Part shown: piece after piece, positions 53,683 through 62,633 of the stretch
Layout: each line of letters opens with the position of its first letter
Numbering within the stretch: the first letter of the stretch is position 1
Source: Anaerolineaceae bacterium
Lineage (GTDB): Bacteria; Chloroflexota; Anaerolineae; Aggregatilineales; Phototrophicaceae
Assembly: GCA_028818375.1 (NCBI GenBank)
Contig: JAPPOB010000005.1
Coordinates: 1 to 64,000 of the forward strand
Direction of reading: 5' to 3'
DNA length: 64,000 nucleotides
Program-made: the position numbers and the translations under genes
The notes under the pieces: model-generated
Told to the model about the DNA's origin: nothing
Database searches by the model: none
Seen by the model: only the letters and a program-made list of their open reading frames with translations

Positions 53683-54702
53683 ATGGGAGACACGCTGCTG
53701 GAAGTCCGTGACCTGCACGTCAGCTTCTACCTGACCGAGGGCATCGTCCGCGCCGTTTCCGGCGTCAATCTCACCCTGCAGGCGGGCAGGACGCTCGGCG
53801 TCGTCGGTGAAAGCGGTTGCGGCAAAAGCGTCACGGCGCGCGCCATTCTCAACATGGTGCAGCGGCCGGGTCGGATCGATCAGGGCGAGATTCTGTGGTA
53901 TGGCGACCCGGACTATCCGGTCGACATCGCCCAACTCGATTCCCGGGGGCCTGACATCCGCAATCTTCGCTGGGGCGAAATCGCCATGATTTTCCAGGAG
54001 CCGATGACCTCGCTCAGCCCTGTGCACAGTATCGGCAACCAGATGATCGAGGCCATCCGCCTGCATCACAACGCCACTGACGCGGAAGCCACCCAACAGT
54101 CCGTCGAGTTGCTGAACCGCGTCGGTCTGTCGCAGCCGGAGCGTCTGCTGGGCGCCTATCGCCATGAACTCAGCGGCGGCATGCGCCAGCGGGTCATGAT
54201 CGCCATGGCCCTCACCTGCAGCCCGCGCCTGCTGATCGCCGACGAGCCCACCACCGCCCTCGACGTCACCACCCAGTCACAAATCCTGGACCTGATGCGT
54301 GACCTGCAGGACGAATTCGGCATGGCCATCCTCTTCATCACCCACGACCTGGGCGTCATCGCCGAAATGGCCGACGACGTGGCCGTCATGTACCTCGGCA
54401 AGGAAGTCGAGATCGCTGACGTGGATACGATTTTTCACCAGGCCGCCCATCCCTACACCCAGGCCCTGCTGCGTTCCATCCCGCGCCACGACGTCGTCAC
54501 CGAACGCCTCGAATCGATCGTTGGCAACGTGCCCGACCCCTACAACATTCCGTCAGGCTGCGCCTTCCATCCCCGCTGCCACCATTACCTTCCCGAAGAG
54601 TGCGCCGACCCGGAACTGGTCGAGGTGCGGCCTGGTCAGTGGGCACTCTGCGCGCGCACCCCTGAATTCCTGCCGGCTTCCGGCGAAAGGACGAACGCAT
54701 GA
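53683..54702 (+). CDS. Peptide-type ABC transporter ATPase (DppD-like)
   Basis: 339 aa. Walker A GESGCGKS near 45-52, the DppD-type Q-loop [11 protein letters not shown], signature [15 protein letters not shown], Walker [14 protein letters not shown] and the switch His in FITHDLGV. The C-terminal oligopeptide-transporter domain is present, with the cysteine cluster [15 protein letters not shown] that often binds an Fe-S cluster. Overlaps the DppF-like start by four bases. Confidence 0.95.
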   Translation: MGDTLLEVRDLHVSFYLTEGIVRAVSGVNLTLQAGRTLGVVGESGCGKSVTARAILNMVQRPGRIDQGEILWYGDPDYPVDIAQLDSRGPDIRNLRWGEIAMIFQEPMTSLSPVHSIGNQMIEAIRLHHNATDAEATQQSVELLNRVGLSQPERLLGAYRHELSGGMRQRVMIAMALTCSPRLLIADEPTTALDVTTQSQILDLMRDLQDEFGMAILFITHDLGVIAEMADDVAVMYLGKEVEIADVDTIFHQAAHPYTQALLRSIPRHDVVTERLESIVGNVPDPYNIPSGCAFHPRCHHYLPEECADPELVEVRPGQWALCARTPEFLPASGERTNA

Positions 54703-55742
54703 CTGCTGCCGACGACAGGCTGCTTGGCGTTCGCGACCTGCGCAAGTACTTCCCCATCTGGAAGCGCGGCGTCTTTGCCCGCCACGTTACCGGCCAGGTG
54801 CGCGCCGTGGATGGCGTCAGCTTCGACATCGCGCGCGGCGAGGTGTTGGGTCTGGTTGGTGAATCCGGCTGCGGCAAAACCACGACCGGCCGAGTCATCC
54901 TGCGCGCCGATACGCCCACCGGCGGCGAAATCCACTTCACGCACAGTGAACTGGGCGAGATCGACCTCGCGCAACTCGACCGCGAGCAGTTGCGACCCGT
55001 CTGGCAAAACATCCAGTTGATTTTCCAGGACCCCTACTCCTCGCTCAACCCGCGCATGACGCTGGAGCAAATCGTCAGCGAACCGCTGCGCAACTACAAC
55101 GTGCTGGAAGGCAGCGCCCTGCGCGACCGCGTGGCGGAATTGCTGCTGCTGGTCGGGCTGCGACCGGAGGTCATGTCCCGCTATCCGCATGCCTTCAGCG
55201 GCGGCCAGCGACAACGCATCGGCATCGCGCGGGCCCTGGCGCTCAACCCGCAATTGCTCATTTGTGATGAACCGGTTTCCGCCCTCGACGTCTCCATCCA
55301 GGCGCAAATCCTCAATCTGCTGAAAGACCTGCAGCAGGAATTTGAACTGACCTACCTTTTCATCTCCCACGACCTGAGCGTTGTGCGTCACCTCTGTGAC
55401 CGCGTGGCGGTCATGTACGTCGGCAAAATCGTCGAGATTTGCGACACGGATGACCTCTTCAACGACACCCGGCACCCCTACACCGAAGCCCTGCTCTCCT
55501 CCGCCCCTACCCCGGATCCCCGCGTGCGACGCCGCCACGTGCAACTGCAGGGTGAGGTGCCCGACCCGGCCAACCCGCCCTCCGGCTGTTACTTCCATCC
55601 GCGCTGCATCCACGCCCGCGAACGCTGCCAGACGGAGACGCCCCTGCTGCGCGAGACGCGGCCGGGTCACTGGTCGGCCTGCCACTTCGCCGAGGAACTG
55701 GAGCTCAACGTTGCTGCCTCCGCCTCCGACGGCACCACCTGA
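54699..55742 (+). CDS. Peptide-type ABC transporter ATPase (DppF-like)
   Basis: 347 aa. Walker [14 protein letters not shown]-loop [13 protein letters not shown], signature [15 protein letters not shown], Walker [14 protein letters not shown], switch His in FISHDLSV, and the C-terminal domain with [14 protein letters not shown]. It pairs with the DppD-like subunit to energise the two permeases upstream. The only missing part of this importer is the binding protein, which is a pseudogene at 50595-51440. Confidence 0.95.
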   Translation: MTAADDRLLGVRDLRKYFPIWKRGVFARHVTGQVRAVDGVSFDIARGEVLGLVGESGCGKTTTGRVILRADTPTGGEIHFTHSELGEIDLAQLDREQLRPVWQNIQLIFQDPYSSLNPRMTLEQIVSEPLRNYNVLEGSALRDRVAELLLLVGLRPEVMSRYPHAFSGGQRQRIGIARALALNPQLLICDEPVSALDVSIQAQILNLLKDLQQEFELTYLFISHDLSVVRHLCDRVAVMYVGKIVEICDTDDLFNDTRHPYTEALLSSAPTPDPRVRRRHVQLQGEVPDPANPPSGCYFHPRCIHARERCQTETPLLRETRPGHWSACHFAEELELNVAASASDGTT

Positions 55743-55821
55743 CCAACCTGCTCCGGGCGGCAAGACCAGTCTCCGCCGCTCAAAGTCATTACGGCATTCG
55801 TAAAGGGAGAAGCGCAGGACC

Positions 55822-56973
55822 ATGAATTCGAAACCCTGGGATGTCATCGTCCTTGGCGTCGGCGGGATGGGCAGCGCCGCGCTCTACCACCTCGCCCGTC
55901 GCGGCCAGCGCGTCCTCGGCCTCGAACAGTTTGACCTGGCCCACGAGATGGGCTCCTCGCACGGCCTGACGCGCATCATCCGCCTGGCCTACTACGAGGA
56001 CCCGGCCTACGTGCCCCTGCTGCGCCGCAGCTACGAGCTCTGGCGCGAACTGGAAAGAGACTCCGGCGAACACCTGCTTCATATCTGCGGCTCGCTGGAC
56101 ATCGGCCCGCCGGACAACGAGGTCTTTGCAGGGTCCCTGCAGTCCTGCCTGGAGCACGACCTGAGTCATGAAGCCCTGACCGGCGCGGAGATCAACGCGC
56201 GCTGGCCTGCCTGCCGTTTCCCCGCGGAAACCATGGGCCTGTACCAGCCGGAGGGCGGTTTTTTGCTCCCCGAGGCCGGCATCCGGGCCTTCGTGCAGGT
56301 AGCCTGCGAGCAGGGCGCGACCTTGCGTACGGGCCAACGCGTTCTCAACTGGCAGGTCAACGCGGACGGACTGCTGCAAGTGAGCACTGAGACGGAAACC
56401 CATCTCGCGCAGCGACTGGTTATCACGGCCGGCGCCTGGGCCGGAAAGCTACTGCCGCGACTCGGGTCAGTCGCCCTGCCCGAGCGTCAGGTGCTGGCCT
56501 GGATGCAGCCCCTGGATCCGCCAAATTTCACACCGGAGCGCTTCCCGGTTTTCAACTGTTTGGTCGATGAGGGCCGCTACTACGGCTTCCCGGACTTTGC
56601 GGGGCAGGGCTTCAAGATCGGCCGCTACCATCATCTGGAGGAGGCCGCCGACCCGGACACGCTCGACCGCGATTGCGTGAGGGATGAGGACAGGCGGATA
56701 CTGCGCGACTTTGCGGAGTGTTACTTTCGGGGTGGCGCCGGACCGGACCTGCTGCACAAGGTCTGCATGTTCACCAACACGCCCGACGAGCACTTCATCA
56801 TCGATCGCCATCCGGAGTATGAGCAGGTCCATTTCGCCGCCGGCTTCAGCGGTCACGGCTACAAGTTCGCCAGCGTCATCGGCGAAATCCTGGCTGACCT
56901 CGCCTTGAAGGACACCACGCGCCACGACATCGCCTTCCTGCGCTCGGACCGCGAGATGATCCCTCTCTCCTGA
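55822..56973 (+). CDS. Monomeric sarcosine oxidase / N-methyltryptophan oxidase-like flavoenzyme
   Basis: 383 aa, FAD-dependent oxidase of N-methylated amino acids, releasing formaldehyde and H2O2. The dinucleotide motif is G12-V-G14-G-M-G17, followed by SSHGLTRIIRLAYYEDPAYVPL, the substrate-side region of MSOX. C314 in KVCMFTNTPDEHFIIDRHP matches the cysteine that binds FAD covalently in this family, and GFSGHGYKFASVIGEILADLAL closes the FAD site. It follows the peptide importer after 79 bp on the same strand, so it may oxidise a product derived from the imported substrate; this link is inference. Confidence 0.88.
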   Translation: MNSKPWDVIVLGVGGMGSAALYHLARRGQRVLGLEQFDLAHEMGSSHGLTRIIRLAYYEDPAYVPLLRRSYELWRELERDSGEHLLHICGSLDIGPPDNEVFAGSLQSCLEHDLSHEALTGAEINARWPACRFPAETMGLYQPEGGFLLPEAGIRAFVQVACEQGATLRTGQRVLNWQVNADGLLQVSTETETHLAQRLVITAGAWAGKLLPRLGSVALPERQVLAWMQPLDPPNFTPERFPVFNCLVDEGRYYGFPDFAGQGFKIGRYHHLEEAADPDTLDRDCVRDEDRRILRDFAECYFRGGAGPDLLHKVCMFTNTPDEHFIIDRHPEYEQVHFAAGFSGHGYKFASVIGEILADLALKDTTRHDIAFLRSDREMIPLS

Positions 56974-57083
56974 GGCCTTTACCCTTGTTCTGAACGAGGG
57001 GGGGGGAAGAATCAGGAAATCGGGTAGATCAGGCCTGACAAGGCCAGGCCGGCCGACAGAGTTTCCCGTGAGCGTGAATCAAA

Positions 57084-57121
57084 GCCCCTCTCCCGGGGGA
57101 AAGGGGTTTGGCGTGAGGGCC
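57084..57121. repeat. REP-like palindromic repeat between convergent genes
   Basis: AGCCCCTCTCCCGGGGGAAA followed by GGGGTTTGGCGTGAGGGC, one hairpin module only, between the flavoenzyme and MalG-like gene ends. Confidence 0.75.
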
Positions 57122-57140
57122 GGTAGCAAGCGGAAGGCGT

Positions 57141-58040
57141 TCAGCCCTTCAAACCGCCCACCATCAGGCCCTCGATCAGGTAACGCTGACCGAAAATGTA
57201 GACGATCACCACCGGCAGCGTGGCCATGACGATGGCCGCCAGCACCACCGAGATGCTGCCGGTCATCATATATCGCTGCAGGTCGTTGATGCCCAGCGTA
57301 ATCGGGAAGCGGGATGTCGTGTTCATAAAGATCAGCGGTGTCAGGAAGTCGTTCCACTTGCCGTTGAAAGCCAGCACCGCCAGGATGGCCATGCCCGGCG
57401 CCACCATCGGCAGATACACGCGGCGGAAGATCTGGAACTGGTTGGCCCCGTCCATCATCGCCGCTTCTTCGTACTCGACCGGGATCTGCAGGAAATACTG
57501 TCGCAGCAGGAAGGTGCCGAAGGCCGTCGGCAAGGCCGGCAAAATCAGCGACCACAGCGTGTCCGCCAGCCCAAAGACCTTCGAAATAATCACGAAGAGC
57601 GGGATCAGCGTCGCCTGATAGGGAATCATCAGCGTGGCCAGCACCACCCAGAACAAGGCGTCGCGCCCGGGGAAGTAAAGCCGCGCGAAGGTGTAGCCCG
57701 CCAGGGTGGCCGTCGTCAACTGCCCGACGACCGTCGAAAGCGTCACAAAGAAACTGTTGCCCATCTGGTAGACGAAGGGGATCTCGTCAAAGACCTGCAG
57801 GTAGTTGCCGAAATACAGGTCCTCCGGCAGCCACTCCGGCGGCACGGTGAAGGATTCCGCCGGCGTGCGCAGCGACGTGGTCATCACCCACACGATCGGC
57901 ATGATCGTCAGCATGCCGATGGCTACCATAAAGGCCATGGCCAGCCAGTCGGCAGCATTGCGCGGCATCCAGTCCGGGATGCGTTCCACTACCTCCTCAT
58001 CACCGCGACGACGGGTGGAGAGCCGGTTGATGACCGTCAT
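57141..58040 (-). CDS. Sugar ABC transporter permease, MalG-like (second system)
   Basis: 299 aa, six helices. Helix 1 WLAMAFMVAIGMLTIMPIVWVMTTS, then TPAESFTVPPEWLPEDLYFGNY. EAA loop PVEYEEAAMMDGANQFQIFR near 196-215. The C-terminus IYIFGQRYLIEGLMVGGLKG-type ending matches MalG/UgpE subunits. It follows the MalF-like gene after 16 bp and is translated from the same mRNA. Confidence 0.93.
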   Translation of the reverse strand: MTVINRLSTRRRGDEEVVERIPDWMPRNAADWLAMAFMVAIGMLTIMPIVWVMTTSLRTPAESFTVPPEWLPEDLYFGNYLQVFDEIPFVYQMGNSFFVTLSTVVGQLTTATLAGYTFARLYFPGRDALFWVVLATLMIPYQATLIPLFVIISKVFGLADTLWSLILPALPTAFGTFLLRQYFLQIPVEYEEAAMMDGANQFQIFRRVYLPMVAPGMAILAVLAFNGKWNDFLTPLIFMNTTSRFPITLGINDLQRYMMTGSISVVLAAIVMATLPVVIVYIFGQRYLIEGLMVGGLKG

Positions 58041-58056
58041 GATCGTCTCTCCTCCC

Positions 58057-59010
58057 CTACTGGTAGAAGACCCAGCGTTTGCTGAGCAGGAACTGGAAAC
58101 CGGTCACCGCCAGAATGATCAGGAACAGGACCACCGAAATACTTGAGGCATAACCGAACTCGAGGTTGGCGAAGGCCGTATCGTAGACCATCATCACGGC
58201 CGTGCGGCTCGAATCGCCCGGTCCTCCCCGCGTCATCACGTAGGGCTCGTCGAAGAACTGCAGCAGGCGAATCACGTCGATCACCGTCGCAAAGAGGATC
58301 GTCGGGCTTAGCAGCGGCAGCGTGATCAGCCACAATCGCTTCAGCCCGCGCGCCCCGTCTACCGTGGCGGCTTCCAGGATCTCCTGCGGCAGCGCGCTCA
58401 CGCCGCCCAGATAGATGATGAAGGTGAAGCCCAGATTGCGCCAGACCGTCGCCAGTGAAACGCTGAAACGCACCACGTCGCTGGAGACCAGCCAGGGCAC
58501 CTTGTCGATGCCGAGGACCCCAAGGTAATAGTTGACGACGCCGAAATCCGTGTGAAACATATAGGACAGGGTGACGGCCACCGAAACACCCGAGAGCAGC
58601 ACCGGCAAAAACCAGACCGTCCGAAAGAAGTAGGCCAGGCGACTGCGCGCGAATCGATGGACCGAGAGCGCCAGCGCGATCGCGAAGACTTCAAGCATGC
58701 CCACTGTCATCGCCATCATGACGAAGGTGTTGCCGAAGCTGTTTCCCACCAGATCATGTCGAAACAGACGCGCAAAATTCTTGAGCGCGACAAACTCGGG
58801 TGGCCGGAACACGTTCCATTTCATGAAACCCATCGCGACGGCCACAACGATAGGTCCCAGCACGAAAAGAATCAGGCCGATTAGCGTGGGCAGAAGGAAC
58901 AGAACGCCCAGCACCATGCGCTGGCGGCGGATGCCCTGCACCGTGTCTCCGGCCAGCCATGCGGGCAACCAGTTGCGTCGACCGCTGCCCAGGGTCGCTT
59001 CGGATGCCAC
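58057..59010 (-). CDS. Sugar ABC transporter permease, MalF-like (second system)
   Basis: 317 aa. MVLGVLFLLPTLIGLILFVLGPIVVAVAMGFMKW forms helix 1, and the EAA loop is PQEILEAATVDGARGLKRLW near 217-236, with YVMTRGGPGDSSRTAVMMVYDTAF after it. A -10-like TATACT lies 33 bases upstream, so the permeases can be transcribed apart from the binding proteins. No ATPase gene is in the cluster. Confidence 0.93.
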   Translation of the reverse strand: MASEATLGSGRRNWLPAWLAGDTVQGIRRQRMVLGVLFLLPTLIGLILFVLGPIVVAVAMGFMKWNVFRPPEFVALKNFARLFRHDLVGNSFGNTFVMMAMTVGMLEVFAIALALSVHRFARSRLAYFFRTVWFLPVLLSGVSVAVTLSYMFHTDFGVVNYYLGVLGIDKVPWLVSSDVVRFSVSLATVWRNLGFTFIIYLGGVSALPQEILEAATVDGARGLKRLWLITLPLLSPTILFATVIDVIRLLQFFDEPYVMTRGGPGDSSRTAVMMVYDTAFANLEFGYASSISVVLFLIILAVTGFQFLLSKRWVFYQ

Positions 59011-59042
59011 GCCGAGCCCTCCCGTTTAATGCCTGACCAAAA

Positions 59043-59048
59043 GTATAG
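59043..59048 (-). promoter_or_regulatory. -10-like element upstream of the second-system permeases
   Basis: TATACT on the minus strand, 33 bases before the MalF-like ATG, in the 99-bp gap after the first binding protein gene. No -35 of good quality. Confidence 0.35.
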
Positions 59049-59109
59049 CGGCTGCACAGTCTCCTGACGAATCCCTGTGCAGCCGCCTGCTGTTCTGGCG
59101 CTTTCGACC

Positions 59110-60486
59110 CTATGCGTTGCGCGCGTAGAGGTCCTCCAGCTCGCGCTGCATGGCATCCAGCGTATCCTGCGGCGATTGTTCCAGGCTGACGGCCACTTCG
59201 GTATAGCGCGTGAAAATGTTCGTCAACTCGATCGAGAAGACCGGCGCCGGGATGGGCCCCGTGTCCGGCCGCGCGTCCACGGTATCGTAGAAAATGTTCC
59301 AGTTGCTCACGTTTGGAAAGCGCTCTGCCGTGCACATTGAGCGCCGCGCCGGCGTCGTCCGCGTCACCCTGAAGAAACCGATCATCTCCATCACGTCGCG
59401 GCCCGTATGCCACTTGACGAAATCCCAGGCGGCATCTTCACTGCCGCCGATCAGGATCCAAAGCGCGCCCACGCCCAACTGGTGCCGCTGGGACTGCCAT
59501 CGCGGCCAGAACTGGGCGTCGTATGTGCCCGGCTCCATACCCGCGTCCTGCAGGAAGCCCGTAAAGAAGCCCCCGCCAGGGTACATGCCTATCTTGTCGG
59601 CGGCGAAAAAGCCCGACAGGTTCTCGGCGAAACCGCGTTCGACCGATGGCGCATGGCCATCTCGCGTCAGCGCCACAACGTGCTCCAGCGCCTCCACGTT
59701 GGCCGCGTTGTTGGCCTGTGGTTCCGGCCAGCGGAAGCCGCCGCCACGCCCCTCGGCGTTGGGGTCATCGGCGTAGAAAGTGTCCCACAGCCACTCGCCG
59801 CCCCCCACGCGTTCCTCGCTGAGCAGGTTGCTCCCGTTGACGAAGATCCAGGGCAGCCAGCCACCCCAGAGCCCGTTGTTCCAGGCGAAGCCGAAGGAAT
59901 CGCCTTCCGGGCCCAGGCCGGTCAGGGCCCTTGCGTATTCGTTGAAGTCGTCCTTCGTCCAGTCCTCGCCGGGCAACTCCAGACCGGCCTCCCCCAGCAG
60001 TTTGGTATTCAGCCACATGTTGGCGGCATTGAAATCGCGCGGCAACTGATAAAGGTCGCCTTCATAAAAGTCGGTTTCGACCAGCACCGGGCTGACGTCC
60101 GAGAAATACTCCATCAGGTCATCGGCCTGGTCCAGCAGGCGGTCCTTCATGCCCATGGCCAGGCCCTCGCCGGCGTAAAGCTGCGTCGCTTCCGTGGCCG
60201 CGAAGCCGATATCCACCGGCGTGCCGGCGGCCAGCGAAGCCAGAATCTTGGTCGCGACCTCTGCATGGTCAATGCCGGTCACGCTGACCGGCTCCACGGA
60301 CACGTTGGGCGCGACGCCGGCGTAGGCATCGATCACTTCCTGATAGTCCCGCGGGTCGGCCTGCAGGCGCAAGGTGATGTTGTCCTGCGATGGCGCCGAT
60401 GCGAGCGTCACGCTTGCCGGTAACGCGGCAGCGGCCATCGTGGCCGCGCTCGCCTGGAGCATTTCCCGTCGACTTAAAGCACTCAT
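59110..60486 (-). CDS. Tat-type sugar ABC substrate-binding protein, tandem copy 1
   Basis: 458 aa family-1 solute-binding protein. The N-terminus MSALSRREMLQASAATMAAAALPASVTLASA contains a twin-arginine motif (S-R-R-E-M-L) and an AxA cleavage site but no lipobox. The mature protein keeps the paralogue-specific blocks AGEGLA, GEWLWDTFYADDP, FRWPEPQANNAANVEAL and the C-terminal EDLYARNA. ATG 60486 has GGGGAG eight bases upstream. It is one of three tandem paralogues upstream of a single permease pair. Confidence 0.9.
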   Translation of the reverse strand: MSALSRREMLQASAATMAAAALPASVTLASAPSQDNITLRLQADPRDYQEVIDAYAGVAPNVSVEPVSVTGIDHAEVATKILASLAAGTPVDIGFAATEATQLYAGEGLAMGMKDRLLDQADDLMEYFSDVSPVLVETDFYEGDLYQLPRDFNAANMWLNTKLLGEAGLELPGEDWTKDDFNEYARALTGLGPEGDSFGFAWNNGLWGGWLPWIFVNGSNLLSEERVGGGEWLWDTFYADDPNAEGRGGGFRWPEPQANNAANVEALEHVVALTRDGHAPSVERGFAENLSGFFAADKIGMYPGGGFFTGFLQDAGMEPGTYDAQFWPRWQSQRHQLGVGALWILIGGSEDAAWDFVKWHTGRDVMEMIGFFRVTRTTPARRSMCTAERFPNVSNWNIFYDTVDARPDTGPIPAPVFSIELTNIFTRYTEVAVSLEQSPQDTLDAMQRELEDLYARNA

Positions 60487-60602
60487 TTCTGTCTCTCCCC
60501 AAACCATCCCTGGGCTTCAATGACCTGGATGCAGGGCCGCCGCAGCAAGGCAGCGACCCGAAATCCTGTCATGACCCTTGTCGTCGTTTCTGTGTAATGG
60601 TC

Positions 60603-60648
60603 GTCAGCTGAGTGGCTGACAGTAAAATGCGCCGTATTCCTGATGCAA
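60603..60648 (-). promoter_or_regulatory. Promoter with overlapping dyad upstream of binding protein copy 1
   Basis: On the minus strand TTGCAT (60648-60643) and TTTACT (60626-60621) are 16 bases apart. Directly after the -10, arms GTCAGC and GCTGAC (60620-60615 and 60608-60603) flank a six-base centre, at the expected start of transcription, which looks like an operator. The 317-bp gap 60487-60803 otherwise holds a GCAGCG-T-CGCTGC hairpin near 60693-60705 and no gene. Confidence 0.45.
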
Positions 60649-60803
60649 TGTAACTGTCGGCCGGCGCATCGCTGTGGATTGGCCGGGAATTCGCAGCGTC
60701 GCTGCGACCTATTTTTTCTGGAATTCTTATGCCGCCAAATAAAGTCAATCGAATGCGGGACAGCGTCCTGCCGGCCGCCGTCCCGCAACCAGTCTCGCAG
60801 ACC

Positions 60804-62195
60804 TTACGCGTTGCGCGCGTAGAGGTCTTCCATCTCCGCCTGCATGTTGTCCAGCGCTTCCTGCGGCGTCTGCTCGCCGTTGACTGCCAGACTGGTGTAG
60901 CGCGTGAAAATGTTCGTCAGTTCCACCACGAACACCGGCTGCGCGATCGGACCCGTGTCCGGCCGCTCGTCGATCGTCTCGTAGAACACGCGCCAGTTCT
61001 CCACGCCCGTCGGGCCGAAGCGCTCCTCGTTGTTCAGCGAACGCCGCGTCGGCGTCGTCAAGGGCAGGGGCGTGAAGTGACCCAGGTTGTCCTGAATCTC
61101 GCGCTTCTTGTAGTGCTTGAGGAAGTCCCAGCACTGGTCTTCCTGGCCACCGCCATCCAGAATCCAGGGGCCGCAGACGCCCAGCTGGTGCCGTTGCGAC
61201 TTCCACTCCGGCCAGAACTGCGTGTCGAAGGAGCCCGGTTCCAGACCCGAGTTGATCAGCCCGCCGGACCAGAAACCGCCCGCCGGCGTCATGCCCAGCT
61301 TGTTGGCGCTGAAGAAGCCCAGCAGGGTGGTGCCGCCGCCGATCTGCACCGCCGGCGTCAGTCCCTCCTCGGTCAGCGACACCACGAATTCCAGCGCCTC
61401 GACCATCTTCGGGTTGTTGGCCTGCGGCGCCGGCCAGCGCCAGCCACCACCGCGCCCCACGGCGCGCTCGTCACCTGCATAGAAGGTGTCCCAGAACCAC
61501 TCGCCACCGGGCGCCCGCTCTTCCTCCAGCACGTTGGTGTCATTGACGAAGATCCAGGGCATCCAGCTGCCCCAGAAGCGATTGATCCAGCCATAGCCGA
61601 AGGAGCCGTCAATGCCGGTCATGGCCTGCGCCATGCCGTAGAAGTCGTCCTTGGTCCATTCCTTGCCCGGCATCTCCAGCCCGGCCTCGGCCAGCAGATT
61701 CTTGTTGAAGAACATGTTGGCCGCGTTGAAGTTGTCCATCAGCTGGTAGACGTCGCCCTCGTAGAGCATGGTCTCCGAAAGCGCCGCGCTTGTGTCGGCG
61801 TAATACTCCATGAACTCTTCCGCATCGTCCATCAGGCGCGCGGTCAACGGCTGCGCCAGACCTTCACCGGCGTAGAGGTGCGTCACTTCCGTGCAGGCGA
61901 AGCCGACGTCCACCGGGTTGCCGGCGGCCAGGGTGGCCAGAATCTTGGTGGCGACTTCCTGATGATCGACGCCGGTGACGGAGATGGCCTCGATGTGCAC
62001 ATGCGGGTTCAACTCCATGTAGGTGTTGAGCATGTGCTGGACAGTATCGATGTTAAAGACCTGATAACGCATCGAAATCTGGTCCTGCGACGGCGCCGAG
62101 GCCAGCGACACGCTTCCCGGCAACGCGGCGGCGGCGGTACCGGCGATACCGGCTGCGCTCGCCTGCAACATTTCCCTTCGACTTAGGTTGCCCAT
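60804..62195 (-). CDS. Tat-type sugar ABC substrate-binding protein, tandem copy 2
   Basis: 463 aa, clearly paralogous to its two neighbours. Signal region MGNLSRREMLQASAAGIAGTAAAALPGSVSLASA with the same twin-arginine motif. Shared blocks: ACTEVTHLYAGEGLA, GEWFWDTFYAGDE, WRWPAPQANNPKMVEALEFVV, GVCGPWILDGG, EDLYARNA. GGAGG seven bases before ATG 62195 fixes the start; the open frame upstream lacks family sequence. A promoter with 17-base spacing lies at 62311-62339. Confidence 0.9.
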   Translation of the reverse strand: MGNLSRREMLQASAAGIAGTAAAALPGSVSLASAPSQDQISMRYQVFNIDTVQHMLNTYMELNPHVHIEAISVTGVDHQEVATKILATLAAGNPVDVGFACTEVTHLYAGEGLAQPLTARLMDDAEEFMEYYADTSAALSETMLYEGDVYQLMDNFNAANMFFNKNLLAEAGLEMPGKEWTKDDFYGMAQAMTGIDGSFGYGWINRFWGSWMPWIFVNDTNVLEEERAPGGEWFWDTFYAGDERAVGRGGGWRWPAPQANNPKMVEALEFVVSLTEEGLTPAVQIGGGTTLLGFFSANKLGMTPAGGFWSGGLINSGLEPGSFDTQFWPEWKSQRHQLGVCGPWILDGGGQEDQCWDFLKHYKKREIQDNLGHFTPLPLTTPTRRSLNNEERFGPTGVENWRVFYETIDERPDTGPIAQPVFVVELTNIFTRYTSLAVNGEQTPQEALDNMQAEMEDLYARNA

Positions 62196-62310
62196 TTCCC
62201 TTCCTCCATTTTTTCCTGCCAAAAAGTGACCATTCTTGTCCCGAAGCAGCAGAACCCCGGGCCCTTCGGCCAGCCCCTTGCGGGCATGCCCGCGCAACTA
62301 CGCAGGCCAG

Positions 62311-62339
62311 AGTGTAGCCACCTGCCATCCACTCCGCAA
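62311..62339 (-). promoter_or_regulatory. Candidate promoter of binding protein copy 2
   Basis: TTGCGG (62339-62334) and TACACT (62316-62311) on the minus strand with 17 bases between, ~115 bases before the ATG. Confidence 0.5.
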
Positions 62340-62433
62340 CAGGAGCGGCAGCCGATTGAAGCTCACATTGGACTCACCTGAAACAGCTAAGGGGGACAGT
62401 GGCCCGCCGGTCACTGCGTCAACTGCGACAAAA

Positions 62434-62591
62434 CACCCCCTCTCCCTGAGAAGGGCTCCCGCGACCAGGCGGAAAGGTCCCGTCCCCCTGGACGGGAAAG
62501 GGGCCGGGGTCGGTTGCCCGCTTAACGAGTCACCCCCTCTCCCTTGGGGAGAGGGGGCCGGGGGAGGGCTCCTGCGACTGAGCGGGAAAGA
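62434..62591. repeat. Two REP-like palindromic repeats between binding protein genes
   Basis: Copy 1 (62434-62512): CCCCCTCTCCCTGAGAAGGG, then CCGTCCCCCTGGACGGG. Copy 2 (62531-62591): ACCCCCTCTCCCTTGGGGAG, then CCTGCGACTGAGCGGGAAAG. They fill much of the 438-bp gap between copies 2 and 3 of the binding protein; no gene otherwise. Confidence 0.8.
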
Positions 62592-62633
62592 GGCCAAATA
62601 CCTGGCCGTCAACCCGCTGTGTCTCACCAACCC

